Source of the DNA: Deltaproteobacteria bacterium
Lineage (GTDB): Bacteria; Desulfobacterota; Desulfobulbia; Desulfobulbales; Desulfocapsaceae
Length of the DNA: 10,081 nucleotides
Direction: 5' to 3'
NCBI GenBank assembly: GCA_021779275.1
Contig: JAJYAX010000025.1
Span: 1-10,081, forward strand
Shown here piece by piece: positions 7,007-10,081 of this stretch (positions are counted from its first letter, which is position 1; each line of letters begins with the position of its first letter). The translations under genes were made by a program, and so were the position numbers. A model generated the notes under the pieces. The model had not been told where the DNA came from. It searched no databases and saw nothing but the letters and a program-made list of their open reading frames with translations.

Positions 7007-8263
7007 TCACATGATTTTTTTCAACCAGCCCTTAACCCTTCCGAACATCGACATGTCTTGGTATTTCCTGTCAAACTGATTTTTCTGTCCATAGAGGACC
7101 AGGCCGACCGCGGTGGTGCAGCGGGGGGTGTTCACCTCGTCGAGAGAGCCCCCGATTCCATGGGGATAGCCGATCCTGACCGGCAGGTCGAAGATCTGTT
7201 CAGCCAGATCGACCAGATTGGCCAGAAGGGCGGTCCCGCCGGTGATCACGACGCCCCCGTTGATCCTGTTTTTCAGGCCCGATATCAAGAGTTCCTTGTT
7301 CACCATCTCCAGGATCTCGACTATCCTGGCCTGGATGATGTCACCCAGGACCTTCTGGGTGATCTTTCGCGGCTCCCTGTCGCCCACCGTCGGCACATCG
7401 ACCACATGATTGGGCTTGATGACGGAGGCTATGGCGCTCCCGTAATCCTCTTTCAGGCGTTCCGCCTCCTGCAGGGGAGTGCGCAGGCCCACCGACAGGT
7501 CATTGGTCAGATTGTGGCCGCCCAGTCCCAGTTCGCAGGTATGCCGGATGGTCCCGTCGCAGAAGACCGCCAGATCAGTCGTCCCCCCGCCGATATCCAG
7601 AAGGACCACGCCCAGTTCCATCTCGTCCGGGCTCAGGACCGCATTGGCCGAGGCAATGGACTCCAGGACCATGTCGGCGACCTCCAGGCCCGCCTTGTTA
7701 CAGCAGGTGACCAGATTATGCACCGCCCCGTTGTCGGCGGTGACGATATGGACATTGGTGACCAGCCGCACCCCCGTCATGCCCAGGGGGTTCTGGATGC
7801 CGGTATGGTCGTCCACCATGTACTCCTGGGGCATCACATGGATGATCTGCTGATTTTCCGATATCTTTACCGTTCTGGCAGCTGTAATCACCTCATTGAT
7901 ATCCGCCTGTTTGATCTCGCGGCCATTGATGGCCAGGATCCCCGGACTGTTGAACCCCTTGATATGGTTGCCGGCAATACCCACATGCACATAATGGAGA
8001 TTGCAGCCGGCCTTGTCCTCGGCGATCTTGACCGCCTGCTGGATGGAATTGACGGTGCTCTCGATATTGACGACCACCCCCTTCTTCAGACCGAGGGACG
8101 GGGCAATACCGACGCCGATAATATCAATCCCGTCACTGAAGGCCTCCCCCACCACACAGCAGATCTTGGTCGTGCCGATATCGAGACCGACAATCAGCTC
8201 TCCCGCTTCCTTGTCCTTCCGGGGCTCCTCAACTATCGGCTCCAATGCGTTATTTTCATCCAT
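7007..8263 (-). CDS. ftsA: Cell division protein FtsA
   Basis: The actin-like ATPase that anchors FtsZ filaments to the inner membrane and recruits later divisome proteins, 418 residues from ATG 8263. The nucleotide-binding motifs are present in order: phosphate-1 GLDIGTTK (26-33), phosphate-2 LLDIGGGTTDL (221-231) and the adenosine motif VITGGTALL (339-347). The FtsA-specific 1C subdomain falls about 80-165. The last residues, FGRVKGWLKKIM (407-418), form the expected amphipathic membrane-targeting helix. About 23 charged residues precede the first strand. The start is uncertain: an in-frame TTG at 8272 overlaps the ftsQ stop as TTGA and has GGA 5 nt upstream, while ATG 8263 has little ribosome site. 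I took ATG; the difference is three residues. The gene is probably cotranscribed with ftsQ. Stop TGA is at 7007-7009. The call is essentially certain. Confidence 0.97.
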   Translation of the reverse strand: MDENNALEPIVEEPRKDKEAGELIVGLDIGTTKICCVVGEAFSDGIDIIGVGIAPSLGLKKGVVVNIESTVNSIQQAVKIAEDKAGCNLHYVHVGIAGNHIKGFNSPGILAINGREIKQADINEVITAARTVKISENQQIIHVMPQEYMVDDHTGIQNPLGMTGVRLVTNVHIVTADNGAVHNLVTCCNKAGLEVADMVLESIASANAVLSPDEMELGVVLLDIGGGTTDLAVFCDGTIRHTCELGLGGHNLTNDLSVGLRTPLQEAERLKEDYGSAIASVIKPNHVVDVPTVGDREPRKITQKVLGDIIQARIVEILEMVNKELLISGLKNRINGGVVITGGTALLANLVDLAEQIFDLPVRIGYPHGIGGSLDEVNTPRCTTAVGLVLYGQKNQFDRKYQDMSMFGRVKGWLKKIM

Positions 8264-8268
8264 TCCGT

Positions 8269-9276
8269 TCAACCCGATCCACTTTGTGCCACCAGCACTT
8301 TATTTGTCAGATAATCCATCCGTATATATTCAACCTGCGAGATCAGCATTCCTTCCTTTTTCTGTTTATACAAGACTCCCAGGACCTCGTGCAACTGTTT
8401 GTATTTCTTTCCAACGTCCCCCTTGCCGAAAAAGATTGGGAAGGGGTATTCAACAAGATAAACAACCATTCCTTCAGCCGTATCCAGGTGAATCTCGGAT
8501 ACCGACTGGGCCGGCAGATTCGGATTGTTCGTTTTAACCAGTTTCAGGAAACGCATGGCATCCCCGATCATTTCTTTCCTCTTGCCGGGATCCTGAATGT
8601 CAGAAGCCCCTGTTATTACAGGAAAGTCAAGATCCTGCCCCGGTTTAGCCGGGATAAAAGCAACACCCTTTGCATCCATATAATAGAGCTGCCCATGGCC
8701 GGTATCCCCTTGCAGAAGAAGGGCTTCCGGAACATGTTCAACTACGCGGATCGACAGCCTGTTCGGCCAGGTCCGCTGGACGTTGACCTCCGCCACCCAG
8801 GGATGCCTGACAAGTATCGCCTCCAGTTTGCCGGGATTGATGCTGAAGAGGTTGGTATGGTATCTGATCTCACCCAGTTCACGGATCTCGGCGGGCGTCG
8901 TCACATGACACCCCTCAATCACCACATTATCCTGGACCTCGAAATATTCCATCCCCGCCGCAAGGCCCGAAACCCACCCCCTGCCGGCATACAGCACTGC
9001 GGCGAGGCCCGCCACGGCCAGACCAGCGGCAAAGAGGACGAAATAGTTGTTTTTCCGAGGGGAGACTCCGATTCCGGTCGTTCTTCGCAGCCCTGAGACG
9101 AACGAGAATATTTTTTTCAGTCCGGCCGTGAAAATCGATAGGTCCTTTGAAGATTTTTGATGGAAGGGAGTATAGGTCTGTTTCGTCAGTACCGGGGTCC
9201 GAAAGGCATGGCTGCTCTTTTTTTTCCAGAAAAAGACGGAGCCGATCATTTTTTGCAAGGTTCTGAAAAAACTCAT
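8269..9276 (-). CDS. ftsQ: Cell division protein FtsQ
   Basis: A bitopic inner-membrane protein of 335 residues that links early ring proteins to FtsB/FtsL and the septal synthase. A basic cytoplasmic tail (1-76) is followed by one membrane span (about 77-97, NNYFVLFAAGLAVAGLAAVL). A POTRA domain (about 111-184) follows, recognised by VVIEGCHVTTPAEI and by LVRHPWVAEVNVQRTWPNRL, the most conserved part of the family. The C-terminal beta domain spans about 185-320, with DAKGVAF at 201-207. I chose ATG 9276 because GGAGGT (9286-9291) lies 9 nt upstream and its ATGA overlaps the murB stop; the frame is open further upstream, but only as a shadow inside murB. The cytoplasmic tail is considerably longer than that of E. 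coli FtsQ. No ddl gene separates it from murB, unlike in many clusters. Sequence conservation of FtsQ is generally low, but domain order and position make the call secure. Confidence 0.95.
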   Translation of the reverse strand: MSFFRTLQKMIGSVFFWKKKSSHAFRTPVLTKQTYTPFHQKSSKDLSIFTAGLKKIFSFVSGLRRTTGIGVSPRKNNYFVLFAAGLAVAGLAAVLYAGRGWVSGLAAGMEYFEVQDNVVIEGCHVTTPAEIRELGEIRYHTNLFSINPGKLEAILVRHPWVAEVNVQRTWPNRLSIRVVEHVPEALLLQGDTGHGQLYYMDAKGVAFIPAKPGQDLDFPVITGASDIQDPGKRKEMIGDAMRFLKLVKTNNPNLPAQSVSEIHLDTAEGMVVYLVEYPFPIFFGKGDVGKKYKQLHEVLGVLYKQKKEGMLISQVEYIRMDYLTNKVLVAQSGSG

Positions 9277-10081
9277 AGGAAATGCACCTCCGGGTCGAGC
9301 AGTATGCCGCTGTCCTTCACTACCATCCGCCGTACCCTCTCCATCAGTTCCTTGACATCCGCGGCGGTCGCGCCCCCCGTATTGACCAGAAAATTGGCGT
9401 GTACCGGTGACACCATCGCCCCGCCGACCCGCATCCCCTTGCATCCACTCTTCTCAATCAGGCGGCCGGCACTGTCTCCCGGCGGATTTTTAAAAAATGA
9501 CCCGGCATTGGGTTGCCCCTTCGGTTGCCTTGCCCGGCGTCCGGCAAGATGCTCGGAGCAGCGCCTGCGTAAGGCCCCCGGGTCGTCTCGAAAAAGCCTC
9601 ACCGCAACCCCGGTCACCACCTCTCCTGTCAGCCCGCCGACATGATCCTGCCAGCACCGGTAGGAAAAATGCAAATCCCGTCGTTGTATTTCTTGCGGTC
9701 CGGCAGCCCGCATCACTGTCACGGAGGTCAGGACATCAGCCAGCTCGTCTCCCCAGGCGCCGGCATTCATGACCACCGCCCCTCCCACCGTGCCGGGTAT
9801 GCCACACGCAAATTCCAGTCCGGAAAATCCACTTTTTATACACCAGCCGGAGAGCCTTGTCAGTCCGCAACCACCGCCGGCCCGCACCAGGACGGAGGCG
9901 CCGTCATCTTCACATCCGATGTCCTTGAAGCCGTTTCCCAGCACCACGATCACCCCGGCAAAGCCGGAATCCGAAACAAGGAGGTTGGTTCCCCGGCCGA
10001 TCACCCGCCATTGCAGCCCGTTCTCTCGAAAAAAAGCAAGCAGGTCCTGGAGCTCCCCCCTCTCCTCCACGGTCACCAACG
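9273..10081 (-). CDS. murB: UDP-N-acetylenolpyruvoylglucosamine reductase MurB (5' end outside window)
   Basis: The FAD enzyme that uses NADPH to reduce UDP-GlcNAc-enolpyruvate to UDP-MurNAc in the cytoplasm, a committed step of peptidoglycan synthesis. About 269 residues are visible; roughly 30-40 N-terminal residues are probably missing, judged from a usual length near 300. Counting from codon 10079, the FAD-binding parts are GRGTNLLVS (28-36) and GLEFACGIPGTVGGAVVMNAG (two adjoining blocks, 87-97 and 98-107). SYR (139-141), the proton-donor serine S194 in NAGSFFKNP, and the catalytic glutamate E264 in LLDPEVHF are all present, so it should be active. It appears to be the shorter, type II form. 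A TTG at 10079 opens the visible frame but is not the real start. The stop overlaps ftsQ by ATGA. The region 182-190 (RARQPKGQP) is the conserved stretch before the catalytic serine. The identity is secure. Confidence 0.97.
   Translation of the reverse strand, partial: LVTVEERGELQDLLAFFRENGLQWRVIGRGTNLLVSDSGFAGVIVVLGNGFKDIGCEDDGASVLVRAGGGCGLTRLSGWCIKSGFSGLEFACGIPGTVGGAVVMNAGAWGDELADVLTSVTVMRAAGPQEIQRRDLHFSYRCWQDHVGGLTGEVVTGVAVRLFRDDPGALRRRCSEHLAGRRARQPKGQPNAGSFFKNPPGDSAGRLIEKSGCKGMRVGGAMVSPVHANFLVNTGGATAADVKELMERVRRMVVKDSGILLDPEVHFL

Noticed and set aside
7058..8314. A 418-codon open frame on the plus strand covering all of ftsA
   Set aside because: It mirrors the ftsA reading frame in GC-rich sequence, has low-complexity composition rich in D, H, G and Q, no recognisable domain and no ribosome site that I can see. 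Similar plus-strand frames over ftsZ (6063-6899), the kinase (2412-3467) and fetB (927-1820) are rejected for the same reason.
9277..9444. The 56-codon upstream extension of ftsQ
   Set aside because: It lies inside the murB coding region, is G/R-rich and unlike FtsQ. The ATG at 9276 has GGAGGT at proper spacing and an ATGA overlap with murB.
1..10081. CRISPR array, insertion sequence, tRNA, phage or defence island
   Set aside because: No repeated units with spacers, no transposase or integrase frame, no tRNA cloverleaf and no inverted terminal repeats were seen. All the coding space is taken by ordinary chromosomal genes.

Overview
The window is a compact, single-direction stretch of bacterial chromosome. 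Every gene I can support lies on the minus strand, so transcription runs from high to low coordinates. The sequence is GC-rich, and the genes are packed with 3-35 nt overlaps at five of the seven junctions. The order murB-ftsQ-ftsA-ftsZ is the 3' end of a division and cell wall (dcw) cluster of a diderm bacterium. The order, the protein sequences and the radical SAM gene directly after ftsZ suggest a deltaproteobacterium in the broad sense (Desulfobacterota, perhaps near Desulfobulbales). That placement is an inference from family resemblance, not a computed one.

Layout in transcription order: 10081-9273 is murB (5' end outside the window). It overlaps ftsQ (9276-8269) by ATGA, and ftsQ runs into ftsA (start near 8263-8272, end 7007). 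A gap of 111 nt follows, the largest in the window. It holds an extended -10 promoter-like element and a GC-rich hairpin, and then comes ftsZ (6895-5672). After ftsZ comes a radical SAM protein with an N-terminal B12-binding-like domain (end 3853). It has no ATG, GTG or TTG start where its homology begins. It overlaps a membrane sensor histidine kinase (3863-2403). The kinase overlaps an ABC ATPase/permease pair of the FetA/FetB iron-export type (2437-1760 and 1763-954). After a 97 nt gap comes the start of a single-cysteine FAD/NAD(P) disulfide reductase of the CoA-disulfide reductase/NADH oxidase group (856 to the window edge).

How the genes work together: MurB makes UDP-MurNAc for peptidoglycan. 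FtsZ forms the division ring, FtsA ties it to the membrane, and FtsQ links the ring to septal wall synthesis. The downstream half has a different theme that fits metal and redox homeostasis: an Fe-S radical SAM enzyme, a sensor kinase, a putative iron exporter and a thiol/NADH redox flavoprotein. Tight overlaps suggest that radical SAM, kinase, fetA and fetB share a transcript, possibly with ftsZ. A shared function is inference only.

The window is mostly a recognisable housekeeping region. I found no mobile element, CRISPR array, RNA gene or large repeat. The points most worth a second look are the missing start codon of the radical SAM gene, the uncharacterised division-linked radical SAM protein with an extra C-terminal cysteine cluster, the FetA ATPase without a Q-loop glutamine, and the ftsZ leader.
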